A DNA stretch of 45,719 nucleotides from Streptomyces sp. Isolate_45 (GCF_024721315.2 NZ_JANFAK020000061.1:1-45719), one strand, 5' to 3'. Positions 19,601 through 37,749 are shown, counted from the first letter of the stretch. Notes: generated from the sequence alone by a model not told the origin. Numbers and translations: made by a program.

Positions 19601-22600
19601 ACGTCGAAGCCCTCGGCGGCGGCCCCGGCCACCGCCGAGGCGACGTCCTCCTCGTCGGCCCCGGTCACCCGCAGTACGGGTCGTGCCGCTTCGGGGGCCA
19701 GCACCACCTGGTGGGGGCCGTGTTCGGCGTCGGGGTAGACCGTGCGCAGGCTCTCGTGGCGGGCGACGAGGTCGCCGAGGGCGGCTTCGAGGGCCGGGAC
19801 GTCCAGGTCGCCCGTCAGCCGGATCGCCGTCGGCATGTTGTACGCGGCGCGCTGGGCCTCGAACCGGTTCAGGAACCACAGCCGCCGCTGGGCGAACGAC
19901 AGCGGTACGGCGGCGGGCCGCTCGGCGGGAAGCAGCGGCTGCCGGGCCGGCCCGGTCCCGGTCGCGGTGATCGCCGTGGCGAGCGCCGCGACGGTGGGGG
20001 TCTCGAAGACGGTACGGATGGGGAGTTCCGCGCCCAGCTCCGAGCGGATGCGGCTGATCAGCCGGGTCGCGAGCAGGGAGTGGCCGCCGAACGCGAAGAA
20101 GTTGTCGTCGACGCTGTCCCACGGCCGGCCGAGGACCTCGGCGAACAGGGCGCACAGCTCCCGTTCCAGTGCCGTGCGCGGTGCCCGGCCGTTCAGTTCG
20201 GCGTCGAGCGGCGGGGCGGGAAGGGCGCGGCGGTCCAGCTTGCCGTTCGGCGACAGGGGGAAGGCGTCGACGGCCACGAAGGCCGTCGGCACCATCGAGC
20301 TGAGCAGGAACGCCTCGGCGTGGCGCCGCAGCGCGTCCGCGTCCCAGCCGTGTTCGGGATCGGGTACGACGTAGGCGGCGAGGTACTTGCCGCCGGGACG
20401 GTCGTCCCGCGCCACCACGGCGACCTGGGCGACCGACGGGTGCTTGGCCAGCACCGCCTCGACCTCCCCGGGCTCGATCCGGATGCCCCGGATCTTGACC
20501 TGGTGGTCGGCCCGGCCCAGGAACTCCAGTTCGCCGTCGGGCCGTCTGCGGGCGAGGTCGCCGGAGCGGTAGACGCGGCTGCCGGGCGGGCCGTAGGGGT
20601 CGGCGACGAACCGTTCGGCCGTGAGGCCCGGCCGGTCGGCGTACCCGCGGGCGACGCCCTCGCCGCCGATGTACAGCTCGCCGGCGACGCCCGGCGGGAC
20701 CGGGCGCAGCCGCTCGTCCAGGACGTAGACGCGGGTGTTGGCGATCGGCCCGCCGATGGGAGCCGCGGCGGGCCAGGCGGAGCTGTCGCCCGGCAGCGAG
20801 TGGACGGTCGCCCCGTGGGCCTCGGCGGGTCCGTACAGGTTGTGCAGGCGGCGGGCGGGGTCCGCGTGGCGGCTGCGCGTCCGGTCGCCGAGGGTCAGGG
20901 CCTCGCCCGCCTGCTGGACGTCGGTGAGGCTGGGCAGGGCGAGCCCGAGTTCCTCGGCGGCCTCGTACACGGCGTCGATGACGGGGGCGGGGGCATAGAG
21001 CTCGTTGACGTCGTGGCGGTCGAGCCAGCGGGCGAGCTGCTCGGCGCTGCGCCGGGTGTCCTCGGTGGGGACGACCAGGGTCTTGCCGGAGACGAGGCTG
21101 GCCAGGATCTCCTGGACGGACACGTCGAAGCCGACGGCGGTGAACTGCGCGGTGCGGGTGCCGGTCATCCCGCGCATGGTGTCGCGCTGCCAAAGGATCA
21201 GGTTGCGCGGTCCGGCGGCGGGCATCAGCACGCCCTTGGGGCGGCCGGTCGATCCCGAGGTGTAGATGACGTAGGCCGTGTTGAGGCCGGTGAGGGGTGC
21301 GGTGCGGTCGGCGTCGGTGGGGTCGGTGTCGGGGCGCGCCGCGGTCTCGGCGACGAGGGAGGCGTCGTCCAGGAGGAGGGTGTCGATGCCGTCCGGGACG
21401 AGGCCGGCCGTGCGGGAGTGCGCGATGACCAGGGTGGGGGTGGAGTCCTCCAGGACGTACGTGATGCGCTCGCGCGGGTAGTCCGGGTCGACCGGGAGGT
21501 AGGCCGCGCCGCTCTTGAACACGGCGAGCAGCGCGGTGATCATGTCGAGCGAGCGGGGCACCAGCAGGGCGACGGCCCGCTCCGGTCCCGCTCCGCGGGC
21601 GATCAGCAGGTGGGCGAGCCGGTTCGCGCGGGCGTTGAGCTCGGCGTAGGTGAGCGTCTGCCCCTCGAAGATCACGGCGGTCCCGCCGGGCGTCCGGGCG
21701 ACCTGGGCCTCGACCAGCTCGGGCAGGGAGAGGCGGGAGAGGGGCGCGTCGGTGGCGTTCCACACGTCGAGCTCCTGCCGCCGCTCGGCGGCGGAGAGTA
21801 GTTCGACCTCGTCGACACGGGTGCCGGGCTCCGTCAGGACGGCGCGGAGCACGGCCAGGTAGTGGGCGGCCGTGTGCTCGACGCGCTCGGCGTCGTACAG
21901 GTCCTTGCTGTAGACGAAGCGGCAGACCGTGCCCTCCTCCTTGGCCTCGAAGTGCAGTTCGAGGTCGAAGCGGGTGACGAGTTCCTCGACCTCCAGGACG
22001 CTGGTGACGAGGCCGGGGGCGGCAGGCTCCTCGCGGAGGTCGAGGAAGTTGCAGAGCACCTGGAAGAGGGGGTTCAGCCCGAGGTCGCGGTCGGGTGCGA
22101 CCTCCTCCACGACACGGGCGAAGGGGGCTTCCTGGTGGGCCTGCGCGTCGAGCAGCGTCTCCCGCGTGGCGCGCAGGACGTCGGCGAGGGTGGCGTCGCC
22201 GGGGACGCCGCAGCGCAGCGCGACGGTGTTCACGAAGAATCCGACGACGCCCTCGAACTCCGGACGGGTCCGGTTGGCGACCGGCGCGCCGACGATGACG
22301 TCCTCCTCCCGCGTGTAGCGGTGCAGCAGGACGTTGAACGCGGTGAGCAGGACGGTGAAGGGCGAGAGGCCGTCGCGGCGGCACAGTTCCCGCAGCCGCG
22401 TTTCGAGGTCGTCCGGCAGGGCCGCCAGGACGGTGCCGCCCTCGAAGGTGGGCCGGGCCGGGCGGGGGCGGTCCGCGGGCAGTCGGAGGGTGGGCAGCTC
22501 TCCGGCCAGGGTCGCGGTCCAGTGGTCCACCTGCCGGCGGAGCTCTCCGCCGGCCAGCGAGTCGCGCTCCCAGAGGGCGTAGTCCGCGTACTGGAGGGGC

Positions 22601-23292
22601 AGTTCGGGCAGTACGGCCGGGGTGCCGGACACGTGGCCCTCGTAGAGCTGCCACAGTTCGCGCGAGAACACGCCTTCGGACCATCCGTCGGTGACGGTGT
22701 GGTGGAAGTTGATGAAGAGGTGGTGCCGGACGGGGGAGGTGCGGTAGACGGCGGCCCGCACCAGGGGCCCCTCGGTGAGCGAGAACGGGACCTGTGCCTC
22801 GGCGGAGATCCGGCGCAGGACCTCCTGTTCGGCCTCCTCGGCCGTCGGCGCGGGGACGTCGACGCACGGGACGTCGAGCGGCAGCCGGCCGGCGACGGTC
22901 AGGGAGAGGCCGTCGTCCGTGCCGGAGAGGGTGGAGCGCAGGATCTCGTGCCGGTCGACGAGGTCCTGGAGGGCGGCGCGCAGCGCCGGGACCTGGAGGC
23001 CGCCGTCGATCCGCAGGGCGAACGGCACGCTGTACGAGGCGTTGCTGCCGTGCAGTTGGTCGAGGAACCAGAGCCGTTCCTGGGCGCTGGAGGCGGGGAG
23101 CCGGCCGTCGCGGGGCGCGCGGCGGATGGAGGAGGGCGCGAAGACGTCCTTCTTGTTGTCCAGCAGCAGGCCGAGCAGTTCGGCCCGCAGGTCCCGGGCG
23201 TCGGCGGCGGCGTCCGGGTCCGCGGCGGTGACCGGGGCGGTGACCGGGGCGGTGATCGGGGCGGTGACCGGGATGAGGTCGTGGGTGGTCAT
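16693..23292 (-). CDS. NRPS, two modules C-A-T-C-A-T, no thioesterase
   Basis: This 2199-aa protein has C1 (about 65-500; HHTVTDGW at 197), A1 (about 520-1030), T1 (about 1040-1110, phosphopantetheine Ser1072 in FGGHSL), C2 (about 1130-1560, HHIAGDGWS), A2 (about 1580-2085) and T2 (about 2095-2165, Ser2128 in LGGHSL), then a basic tail. My manual pocket reading is D-V-Q-L-Q-A-L-G-A-K for A1, resembling proline-type pockets only at the start, and D-V-L-D-S-G-S-I-A-K for A2. The Asp at the third variable site recalls pockets for basic amino acids. Neither is canonical. No TE means the chain passes to another protein. ATG 23292 is 1 bp after the aldolase stop. The N-terminus carries a TAPV tandem repeat. 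Confidence 0.95.
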   Translation of the reverse strand: MTTHDLIPVTAPITAPVTAPVTAADPDAAADARDLRAELLGLLLDNKKDVFAPSSIRRAPRDGRLPASSAQERLWFLDQLHGSNASYSVPFALRIDGGLQVPALRAALQDLVDRHEILRSTLSGTDDGLSLTVAGRLPLDVPCVDVPAPTAEEAEQEVLRRISAEAQVPFSLTEGPLVRAAVYRTSPVRHHLFINFHHTVTDGWSEGVFSRELWQLYEGHVSGTPAVLPELPLQYADYALWERDSLAGGELRRQVDHWTATLAGELPTLRLPADRPRPARPTFEGGTVLAALPDDLETRLRELCRRDGLSPFTVLLTAFNVLLHRYTREEDVIVGAPVANRTRPEFEGVVGFFVNTVALRCGVPGDATLADVLRATRETLLDAQAHQEAPFARVVEEVAPDRDLGLNPLFQVLCNFLDLREEPAAPGLVTSVLEVEELVTRFDLELHFEAKEEGTVCRFVYSKDLYDAERVEHTAAHYLAVLRAVLTEPGTRVDEVELLSAAERRQELDVWNATDAPLSRLSLPELVEAQVARTPGGTAVIFEGQTLTYAELNARANRLAHLLIARGAGPERAVALLVPRSLDMITALLAVFKSGAAYLPVDPDYPRERITYVLEDSTPTLVIAHSRTAGLVPDGIDTLLLDDASLVAETAARPDTDPTDADRTAPLTGLNTAYVIYTSGSTGRPKGVLMPAAGPRNLILWQRDTMRGMTGTRTAQFTAVGFDVSVQEILASLVSGKTLVVPTEDTRRSAEQLARWLDRHDVNELYAPAPVIDAVYEAAEELGLALPSLTDVQQAGEALTLGDRTRSRHADPARRLHNLYGPAEAHGATVHSLPGDSSAWPAAAPIGGPIANTRVYVLDERLRPVPPGVAGELYIGGEGVARGYADRPGLTAERFVADPYGPPGSRVYRSGDLARRRPDGELEFLGRADHQVKIRGIRIEPGEVEAVLAKHPSVAQVAVVARDDRPGGKYLAAYVVPDPEHGWDADALRRHAEAFLLSSMVPTAFVAVDAFPLSPNGKLDRRALPAPPLDAELNGRAPRTALERELCALFAEVLGRPWDSVDDNFFAFGGHSLLATRLISRIRSELGAELPIRTVFETPTVAALATAITATGTGPARQPLLPAERPAAVPLSFAQRRLWFLNRFEAQRAAYNMPTAIRLTGDLDVPALEAALGDLVARHESLRTVYPDAEHGPHQVVLAPEAARPVLRVTGADEEDVASAVAGAAAEGFDVTVDLPLRAHLLVTGPGRYVFVLVLHHIAGDGWSMGPVWRDLSAAYTARLAGTAPAGQNLPVQYADYAIWQRDVLGGEDDPRSAVSRQLAHWRDSLDGIPEELGLPTDRPRPALPSHRGGTAPFHVPAALHRRLLEVAEQSDSSLFMVVQAALAALLSRLGGGTDIVIGTPIAGRTDEALDDLVGFFVNTLALRTDTSGDPTLRELLRRVRDTDLAAYENQDVPFERLVEVLNPARAMARHPLFQVMLALHNNTEDLPHLPSVTAAAMPVDLDAALFDLHFDLTEGRAEDGAPDGMDCYVEYSRDLFDRESADAFGARLVRVLEAFADDLGRRAATVDLLEPAERDRLLLRWNDTARPGSAATLTELFEERAARTPDATAIRGSDGRELSYAELNARANRLAHHLIDAGAGPEDLVALVLPRSAELVAAVLGVLKAGAAYLPVDPSHPAPRIAALLEDAAPVAVLTAEKAAALLDGTTHRPADRPSNRLANPTDADRVRPLSPSHPAYVIYTSGSTGRPKGVVIEHRSTVNFVRATNAHYAITAADTLLHFAAPTFDVSVLEMFCSLLAGATLAIADAGRRRDPALLTEFMRETGVTVADLPPALLPLLDPEALPGLRIVSVGGEAFPGSLVATWTGGGRRFINSYGPTESTIAVTLMDCVGSYDRNPPIGRPMDNIRVYVLDADLNPAPEGVAGELYLAGDGLARGYLGQPALTAGRFVACPFGGAPGSRMYRTGDLARLRRDGVLEFLGRGDDQVKIRGFRIEPGEIEAVLAAHPSVEQARVLPIDVPSAGRQLVAYVVPAPGARPPTAELLREQAASLPEYMVPSGYRVLDALPMTPNGKVDQKALLRLPVLTEGRPYTAPATETERAVAGIWASLLGCERVGTQESFFALGGHSLLVIQAVNRIRAHFGVALPVQRFFQEPTVAALARLVDASGDRPATGPVDDGPRVVRRERTARSRRSVGSAR
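23225..23275 (-). repeat. 12-bp in-frame tandem repeat at NRPS N-terminus
   Basis: About four near-identical copies of accggggcggtg encode TAPV/TAPI repeats before the first C domain. The unit is divisible by three, so length changes stay in frame. Confidence 0.7.
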
Positions 23293-23293
23293 G

Positions 23294-24340
<1,047 letters not shown>

Positions 24341-24359
24341 GATCAGTGGTTCCTCTTCG

Positions 24360-26636
24360 TTACTTCGCGGACGCGTCGGCACGCAGCCGGACGCCGATCC
24401 CGCGCAAGGCGGAGTCGAGGGCGGCGGTGACGTCCGCCGCTCCGTCGCCGCGGGCGATGATGTGGCCGAGCCGGTCGTAGGCGTTGCGCGGGGGCCGGAC
24501 CTCCGCGCCCGCGGCCGCCGTGACGGTCACCCGCTCGATGCCCTCGGCGGCCGTCACCGCGTCGGTTCCGTCGATGCCGGCCAGGGTGCCGGGCCGGTCG
24601 GCGAGCAGGAACTGGATGCCCGCGTGGCCGTCGTGCCGCGCGGTGAGGTCCACCGGCAGCGCGGCGGCGGCCCGGACCTGCTGTTCCAGCAGGTCCGATC
24701 CGGTGGCCAGCCTGATCAGTTCGGGGATCATCCCGCCGGCCAGCCGCGGGTTGATCTCGATGACGGCCGGGCCGCCGGGGGTGAGCTTGACCTCGGTGTG
24801 CGTCGGCCCGAAGCGCATCCCGGTCGCCTTCAGGGCCTGGGCCACGGTCGCCTCCAGCACGGCCCGGTCGGCCTCCGGCAGCGGGGCCGGGAAGACGTGC
24901 CGGGTCTCGACGAAGTACGGCGTCCCCGTGAGGTACTTGGCGGTGATGCCGACGCAGGTCTGCCCGTCGCCGTCGCCGAACATCTCGACGCTGTACTCGG
25001 GGGCGTCGAGGTACTCCTCGATCAGCACGGTGCGGGCCGTGGGCAGCCCCCGTACGTTGTGCTCGACCGCCAGCACCCGGGCGGCGTGCTCCGTCGCCTC
25101 GGCGGTCGTGGAGCACAACAGCACGTCGTTGGAGCCGGAGTCGTCGGCGGGCTTGACCACGCACGGCAGGCCCACGGCTGCGACGCCCGCCCCGACCTGC
25201 GCGACGTCCGTCACCACGGCGAAGCGGGGCTGCGGTACGCCCGCGGCTTCGAGGGACCGGCGCAGCTCCGCCTTGTTGCGGCAGCGGGAGGTGGCGTCCT
25301 CGGGGTTGCCGGGCAGCGAGAGCCAGTCGGCCAGTCCGGCGACGCCGGGCACGTAGAAGTCACTGGTCGTCGTGATTCCGGCGATCTCCTCGCGCCGGAA
25401 GCGCTCCTGGATGGCGGTGCGCAGGGCGGACACCCGGTTCGTGTCGCAGACCACGATCTCGCAGCCCGTTTCCGCGGCACCGGCGTACCGCTCCGGCGCG
25501 CTGGTGAGCAGGACGGGGGTGAGGGAGAGCGCGGCCGCGGCCTTCAGGGCCTGGACCCCGGTGCCGCTGGTGTTGGCCTCGACGAAGAGCATGTGGCGCT
25601 TGCCGGCGGGGCGCTCGTGGAGGCCGGCGCGGGACCAGGATCGGACGGGACTGCCGTAGCCCACCGGCGCCGGGGCATCGGCGCGGGGCAGCTCCGCCAG
25701 CCGGTGCTCGGCCCAGTAGGCGTCGCTGTAGACGGTCTCGGCGTACCGGTCCCCGCGGTCGGGGAAGATCCCGACGATCCGGCTGCCCGGCTCGGCGCTC
25801 AGGGCCAGTTCGCGCAGCAGGCGGTAGACCGAGCCGGAGGTGTTGCCCGCGAAGACCTGCTGCTCCCGTGCGAGGTCGCGGGTGGCGGCGAAGGCCTCGT
25901 GGTCGTTGAGCCAGTGGATCTCGTCGATCGCGGTCCGGTCGAGGTTGTTCGGGTGGAGGCTGTTGCCGAGCCCGCTCTGGAGCCGGCCGGGCACGTCCGG
26001 CTGGTCGAAGAGGGTGCTTCCGACGGAGTCCACACCGACGACGCGCAGGCCCGGCAGGGTACGGCGCAGGGCGCGTGCCGTCCCGCACAGCGAGCCGCCG
26101 CTGCCGACCGCGCCGACCAGCACGTCGACCGGACCGAGGTCACGCAGGATCTCATCGGCCAACACCCGGTAGGCGCCGGGGTTGTCGGGGTTGCTGTACT
26201 GCTGCGGCCAGAAGGAGCCCGGCAGTTCGCGCATGAGCTCCGCCAGCCGGGCCAGCCGCGCACCCTGCCAGCCGCCGTCGGTCATGGCCGGCACGACGTG
26301 CACCTCGCAACCCAGGGCGCGCAGCTTCGCCAGGGTGGTCGGGTCGGTCCGGGGGTCGGTGACGATGTGCACCGGGTGGCCGAGCGAGCGGCCGACCAGG
26401 GCCACGCCCAGCGCCATGGTGCCCGACGAGCTCTCCACGATCGGTGCGCCCGGCCGCAGCACGCCGAGCCGGCGGGCCTCCGCCACGATGTTCTTGGCGA
26501 CACGGTCCTTCATGCCGAAGGCGTTGGCGAGTTCGAGCTTGGCGTAGACCCGCGTGCCCTCGGAGGCGGGCAGGTCGAGCCGGACCAGCGGTGTGTTGCC
26601 GATCGCCTCGTTCATCGAGTCGAAGATCATGTTCAT
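24360..26636 (-). CDS. Cysteine-synthase-like PLP enzyme fused to ATP-grasp ligase
   Basis: This 758-aa protein has two enzymes in one chain. Residues 1-330 are a fold-type II beta-replacement enzyme: GNTPLVRL, PLP Lys43 in FGMKDR, substrate loop ESSSGTMALG (OASS has TSGN here) and phosphate cup GSGGSLCG. Residues about 345-758 are an ATP-grasp ligase: CRNKAELRRSLEAAGVP, VVKPADDSGSND, EEYLDAPEYSVEMF and EINPRLAGGM, as in amino-acid/peptide ligases. The first half probably replaces phosphate of O-phosphothreonine (from the kinase) by an amine, by analogy with the diaminobutyrate routes of pacidamycin/friulimicin-type clusters. The job of the ligase half is unknown. The start overlaps the kinase stop (ATGA). 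Confidence 0.9.
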   Translation of the reverse strand: MNMIFDSMNEAIGNTPLVRLDLPASEGTRVYAKLELANAFGMKDRVAKNIVAEARRLGVLRPGAPIVESSSGTMALGVALVGRSLGHPVHIVTDPRTDPTTLAKLRALGCEVHVVPAMTDGGWQGARLARLAELMRELPGSFWPQQYSNPDNPGAYRVLADEILRDLGPVDVLVGAVGSGGSLCGTARALRRTLPGLRVVGVDSVGSTLFDQPDVPGRLQSGLGNSLHPNNLDRTAIDEIHWLNDHEAFAATRDLAREQQVFAGNTSGSVYRLLRELALSAEPGSRIVGIFPDRGDRYAETVYSDAYWAEHRLAELPRADAPAPVGYGSPVRSWSRAGLHERPAGKRHMLFVEANTSGTGVQALKAAAALSLTPVLLTSAPERYAGAAETGCEIVVCDTNRVSALRTAIQERFRREEIAGITTTSDFYVPGVAGLADWLSLPGNPEDATSRCRNKAELRRSLEAAGVPQPRFAVVTDVAQVGAGVAAVGLPCVVKPADDSGSNDVLLCSTTAEATEHAARVLAVEHNVRGLPTARTVLIEEYLDAPEYSVEMFGDGDGQTCVGITAKYLTGTPYFVETRHVFPAPLPEADRAVLEATVAQALKATGMRFGPTHTEVKLTPGGPAVIEINPRLAGGMIPELIRLATGSDLLEQQVRAAAALPVDLTARHDGHAGIQFLLADRPGTLAGIDGTDAVTAAEGIERVTVTAAAGAEVRPPRNAYDRLGHIIARGDGAADVTAALDSALRGIGVRLRADASAK

Positions 26637-27688
26637 GCCCCCCAGGCGTGTGCGCTGCTCGCGGCGCGCATCTGTGCGGTGTGTGTGGTGTGTGCGGCGT
26701 TCCCGGTGCCCGCGGTGTGTGCGGCGGGTGCTTGTGGCGCCGCGCCCTTCGGCGCCGTCACCTCCACGGAGCTCGCGCTCCACACGTCGCCGTGGCCCAG
26801 CGACCGGTGCACGACGGTCGTGCCGGGCAGCGCGGCGCAGGCGGCGCGGGCGGCCGCGACCTTCCCGTCGAGGTCCGGGTCGTCGCCGGCGTAGAGGATG
26901 CCCAGCAACGTGCCGCTGTGGGCACAGGCCACCCCGAGACCACCGGTCTCCTCGCAGATCCGCCGCAGTTCGGGCAGGGTCCGTCGGGACCGGGAAGCTG
27001 CGTTGAGCTCGGCGCTGCGGGTGGCGACGCGACCCACCGCGGGCAGGTCCCGCGCCCGGACGGCGGCGCACAGCTCGTCCAGCAGGACGGCGTACTCCGC
27101 CTTGTCGGCCTCGTCGACCCGCTGCGCGGCGCGGTTGTGCGCGATCGTGTCGACCTGTCCGCCCTCGTCGTGGGCGACGATGGTCAGCGACGGCAGGACG
27201 CCCAGTCCCTCGCGCAGTTCGGCCTCGCGGTGGTAGTACGCGACGATCTCCGGGTACATGACCCCGTCGGTCGGCTCGATCTGCCGCAGGAACGATTCGA
27301 TCGCCGCCGGTGCGAACGTCGTGCCCACGGCCGCGCCCACGGCGCGCACGGTGGCCACCAGGTCCGCCGAGGAACTCGCCATCCCCTTGCCCTCGGGCAG
27401 TTCGCTGTCCAGGGTCAGCGAACCGCCCCCACCGAGCCCGGCGGCGGCCAGCGCGAGCTCGGCGATGCGGACCGCCTTGCGCTTGTGCGGCGGCCAGACC
27501 ACGAAGCTCTCCGAGTCCGGGGCGTGCCGGAAGAACGCCGTGCTCCACGCGGCGACCGGGAAGGTCACCATGAAGTGCCGGTCCGTGCCGGGCAGTACGC
27601 CCTGCAGGAGTTCGCCGAAGGTGCCGAACGCCGTGCCCGTGCCGCGCACGCCCGTCTCAGCCGCCGTAGGGCGCGTCTGCGTTTCCAT
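26633..27688 (-). CDS. GHMP-family L-threonine kinase (PduX-like)
   Basis: This 351-aa protein has GHMP motifs: N-terminal GTAFGTFGELLQG, ATP loop LPEGKGMASSSADLVATVRA (as in PduX), and C-terminal GLGVACAHSGTLLGILY. PduX-type enzymes phosphorylate L-threonine on the side-chain oxygen. In this operon O-phosphothreonine would give the next enzyme a good leaving group. The start at 27688, after a GGGGGAGGA RBS, lies 32 bp inside the lyase gene, and the stop overlaps the next start, so three enzymes are translated together. The last 45 residues are Ala/His/Thr-rich and look dispensable. Homoserine or another kinase substrate is possible. Confidence 0.85.
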   Translation of the reverse strand: METQTRPTAAETGVRGTGTAFGTFGELLQGVLPGTDRHFMVTFPVAAWSTAFFRHAPDSESFVVWPPHKRKAVRIAELALAAAGLGGGGSLTLDSELPEGKGMASSSADLVATVRAVGAAVGTTFAPAAIESFLRQIEPTDGVMYPEIVAYYHREAELREGLGVLPSLTIVAHDEGGQVDTIAHNRAAQRVDEADKAEYAVLLDELCAAVRARDLPAVGRVATRSAELNAASRSRRTLPELRRICEETGGLGVACAHSGTLLGILYAGDDPDLDGKVAAARAACAALPGTTVVHRSLGHGDVWSASSVEVTAPKGAAPQAPAAHTAGTGNAAHTTHTAQMRAASSAHAWGA

Positions 27689-29150
27689 CCCGGTCCTCCC
27701 CCGTCGTCCGGGCGGCCGCCGCCCGCTGTGCCCACTCCCGGACGAGCCGCTCGTGCTCGTCCTGCTGCGCGTCCAGTGCCGCTCCCACCGCGTCCGGGTG
27801 GGCCGACCCGGTCGACTTCATCCGGTGCAGCGCCCGCCCGACGTCGAAGGCGTCGCCCAGCGCGGCGCCCGGATCGCGCAGGACGTGGCCTTCCGCCTCC
27901 GCGGCCCGGCGCAGCAGCTCCGGGTCGCCGTCGGCGGGCTTGAGGCCCGCCGAGACCGCCGCGACGATGTACTTGCCCGCGATCACCTGGGCGCGCCGCC
28001 AGGGGATCTCCTCCGCCAGCGTCAGCGAGTTGGCGAGGGCGAAACCGCCCAGGAACTCCCGCTCGCACACCTCGGCCATCCGGTCGGTCCGGAACGTGAG
28101 GTGGCGCAGTACCTCGGTGAACAGCCGCAGGGTGCTGCGCAGCGTCTCGAAGGCCTCGTAGACGTGCGCCCCCGCTTCCTTGGAGACCTCGACCGTGTTG
28201 GAGTACGGCGTGTTGCGCTGCCCCAGGGTCACGTCGATGTGGAACGACGACAGGTGCGCGCTGCGGCCGCGGATGCGTTCCAGGATCGGGAAGTTCTTCT
28301 TCTGCGGCATGGCCGAGGAGATGCCCGACAGTTCGTCGGGCAGGTCGATGAACCCGTACTCGCTGCTGCCCCAGGCCAGCAGGTCCGTCGCGAACCGGCT
28401 CAGCGCCACTCCGAAGACCCCGAACTCGGCGGTGATCTCCAGGGCCCAGCCGCGGGAGGCGACCGACATCAGCGCGTTGGGCTGGGCCCGCCGGAAGCCC
28501 AGTAGAGCGGCCATCCGATCGCGATCCCACGGCAGTTCCTGGCCCGACATGGCGCCCGCGCCCAGCGGGCAGGCGTCGAAACCGTCGTACGTGGCGAGCA
28601 GCCGGCGCAGCGTGTGCTGGACGTGCTCGGACAGGGCTGCCAGGTAGAAGCCCGGAGTGATGATCTGGGCGGCCTGGTGGTGGGTGTAGCCGGGCATCGG
28701 CAGATCGGTGGTGGCCTCCGCCAGCCGCCGGGCCGCCTCGTGGAACTCCAGCAGCGATTCGGCGGCGCCGATGAGCCGGCCGCGGGCGAACATCAGCTGG
28801 GCGCAGGCCTGGAGGTCGTTGCGGCTGCGGTCCAGGTGCCAGGTCGGCACCGGAGCGGACAGCCCGTTCTCCACGTGCCGTTCCAGCGCGAACGCGATGT
28901 CGGACATGTTCGCCTGTTGTTGCCCGGCGACGACCTGCCGGGTCGCGCCGGCGAGCAGGCCGTCCAGTTCGCCTGCCTGGTCCTCGGTGATGAGCCGCAT
29001 CCGCGCGTACTCGGCGACGAGCGCCCGCTCGATCTTCACGTAGTACGGGAGCAGGTGCTCGGCCTCGTAGGCGAACTGCGGGTCGAGGAGCTCGTCGCGC
29101 AGGAGGGAGCTGGGGCCGTTGGAGATTCGGCCGCTGAGCGTGTTGTTCAT
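27657..29150 (-). CDS. Argininosuccinate-lyase-like C-N lyase
   Basis: This 497-aa member of the aspartase/fumarase superfamily has the signature loop GISSAMPQKKNF (catalytic Ser278/279). Two ASL motifs are altered: HLDRSRNDLQ instead of HTGRSRNDQ, and PGYTHHQAAQ instead of PGYTHLQ. This fits a changed substrate. The expected reaction is loss of fumarate from an N-substituted aspartate; with the kinase and PLP enzyme this would release 2,3-diaminobutyrate from an aspartate adduct of threonine. There are no arginine-pathway genes nearby. The start at 29150 is 11 bp after the MFS gene. Confidence 0.9.
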   Translation of the reverse strand: MNNTLSGRISNGPSSLLRDELLDPQFAYEAEHLLPYYVKIERALVAEYARMRLITEDQAGELDGLLAGATRQVVAGQQQANMSDIAFALERHVENGLSAPVPTWHLDRSRNDLQACAQLMFARGRLIGAAESLLEFHEAARRLAEATTDLPMPGYTHHQAAQIITPGFYLAALSEHVQHTLRRLLATYDGFDACPLGAGAMSGQELPWDRDRMAALLGFRRAQPNALMSVASRGWALEITAEFGVFGVALSRFATDLLAWGSSEYGFIDLPDELSGISSAMPQKKNFPILERIRGRSAHLSSFHIDVTLGQRNTPYSNTVEVSKEAGAHVYEAFETLRSTLRLFTEVLRHLTFRTDRMAEVCEREFLGGFALANSLTLAEEIPWRRAQVIAGKYIVAAVSAGLKPADGDPELLRRAAEAEGHVLRDPGAALGDAFDVGRALHRMKSTGSAHPDAVGAALDAQQDEHERLVREWAQRAAAARTTGEDRDGNADAPYGG

Positions 29151-29161
29151 GTTCTTCCGCC

Positions 29162-30435
29162 TCAAGCCGCTACGGGCACGGCGTCGGGTATTTCCCGCAC
29201 CGATCGGACGCCGGACAGGAGGATCACGACGCCGGAGAGCAGGACGCCGACGGCGCCGAGCACGAGGGTCTGTTGGGCGCCGATCCAGCCGCCGAGGAAC
29301 CCTCCGGCGAGGGCGCCGACCGGGGTCACGCCCATCACGATCATCCGGATCGTGGCGTTCATCCGGCCTTGCAGGTGGTCGGGCGTGACGGCCGATCGCA
29401 GGCTGCGCTGGTTGACGTTGTAGACGATGACCATGGCCGAGTCGATGAAGTGCATGGCCACGATGAGCAGGGCCGCCTCGGTCCGCGGGAGCTGGGTGGC
29501 CACCGGTATGAGCAGCGCCGACAGGCCCGCGATCCCCAGGGACAGGACCATCGCGCGTCCGAGTCCGAGGAGTCGGCTCGCCCGCTCGGCGACCAGGGCG
29601 CCGACCAGGGCGCCGGCCCCGGCGGAGGCGAAGATCAGCCCGAGGAAGAACGGTTCGAGGCCCAGCGTCCGGGTGACGAAGATCAGGAAGACCGGCTCGC
29701 TCACCAGCGTGAACAGGTTGAAGACGAGCGTGGCGGTGACCAGCGTGCGGACGGTCCTGTTCCGCAGCACGGGCTTCGCGCCCTCCGCCATCTCCCGCCA
29801 GAAGTCGGCCGGCTGTGCTTCCTCGGCCGGGCCGGCCGGGACGGCCTTCGTCTCGCGATGCCCGATGAGCGCGGTGAAGACGGCCGACACCAGGTACGTG
29901 ACGGAGTTGACGATCACCGCGAAGGGCGCGGAGATGACTTGGAGCAGGCCGCCGCCGATCGCGTTGCCCGCGATGTCCGAGGCGGAACCGCTCAGCTCCA
30001 GCTTGCTGTTGCCCGAGACCAGGTCCTTGCGGTCGATGAGCAGCGGCAGGTAGGAGGCGCTTCCGATGTCGGAGACCACGGTGCAGGCGCCGACCGCCAG
30101 GGACACGGCGAGCAGCAGCGGGAAGGACAGGAAGTCGCCCGCCCAGCCGATGGGCAGGAGCAGCAGGAGGGCCGCGCGCACCAGGTCGGTGAGGATGAGG
30201 ATCGGACGCTTGGCGCTCCGGTCGAGCCACACCCCGGCGAACAGGCTGATGAAGAGGTAGGGCAGCCCCTCGGCCGCCACCAGCACGCCCATCTCGAACG
30301 GGGTGGCCGACAGCGAGACGGCGGCGATCAGCGGGATCGCCACGGCCGTGACCTTGGCCCCGAACAGCGACGCGGTCAGTCCGAACCACAGGTTGCGGAA
30401 GTCGGCGTGCCGCCACAGGGTCGTTCTCCTGTCGG

Positions 30436-30439
<4 letters not shown>
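29162..30439 (-). CDS. MFS exporter
   Basis: This 425-aa protein has about 12 membrane helices. The MFS loop motif between helices 2 and 3 reads AGVWLDRSAKRPILI, and there is a central cytosolic linker (KAVPAGPAEEAQPADFWREM). It resembles the MFS_3/enterobactin-exporter type of drug or siderophore efflux pump. ATG 30439 overlaps the NRPS stop (ATGA), so it is made with the TE-bearing NRPS and is the likely exporter of the peptide, and possibly part of self-resistance. Confidence 0.92.
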
Positions 30440-37749
<7,310 letters not shown>
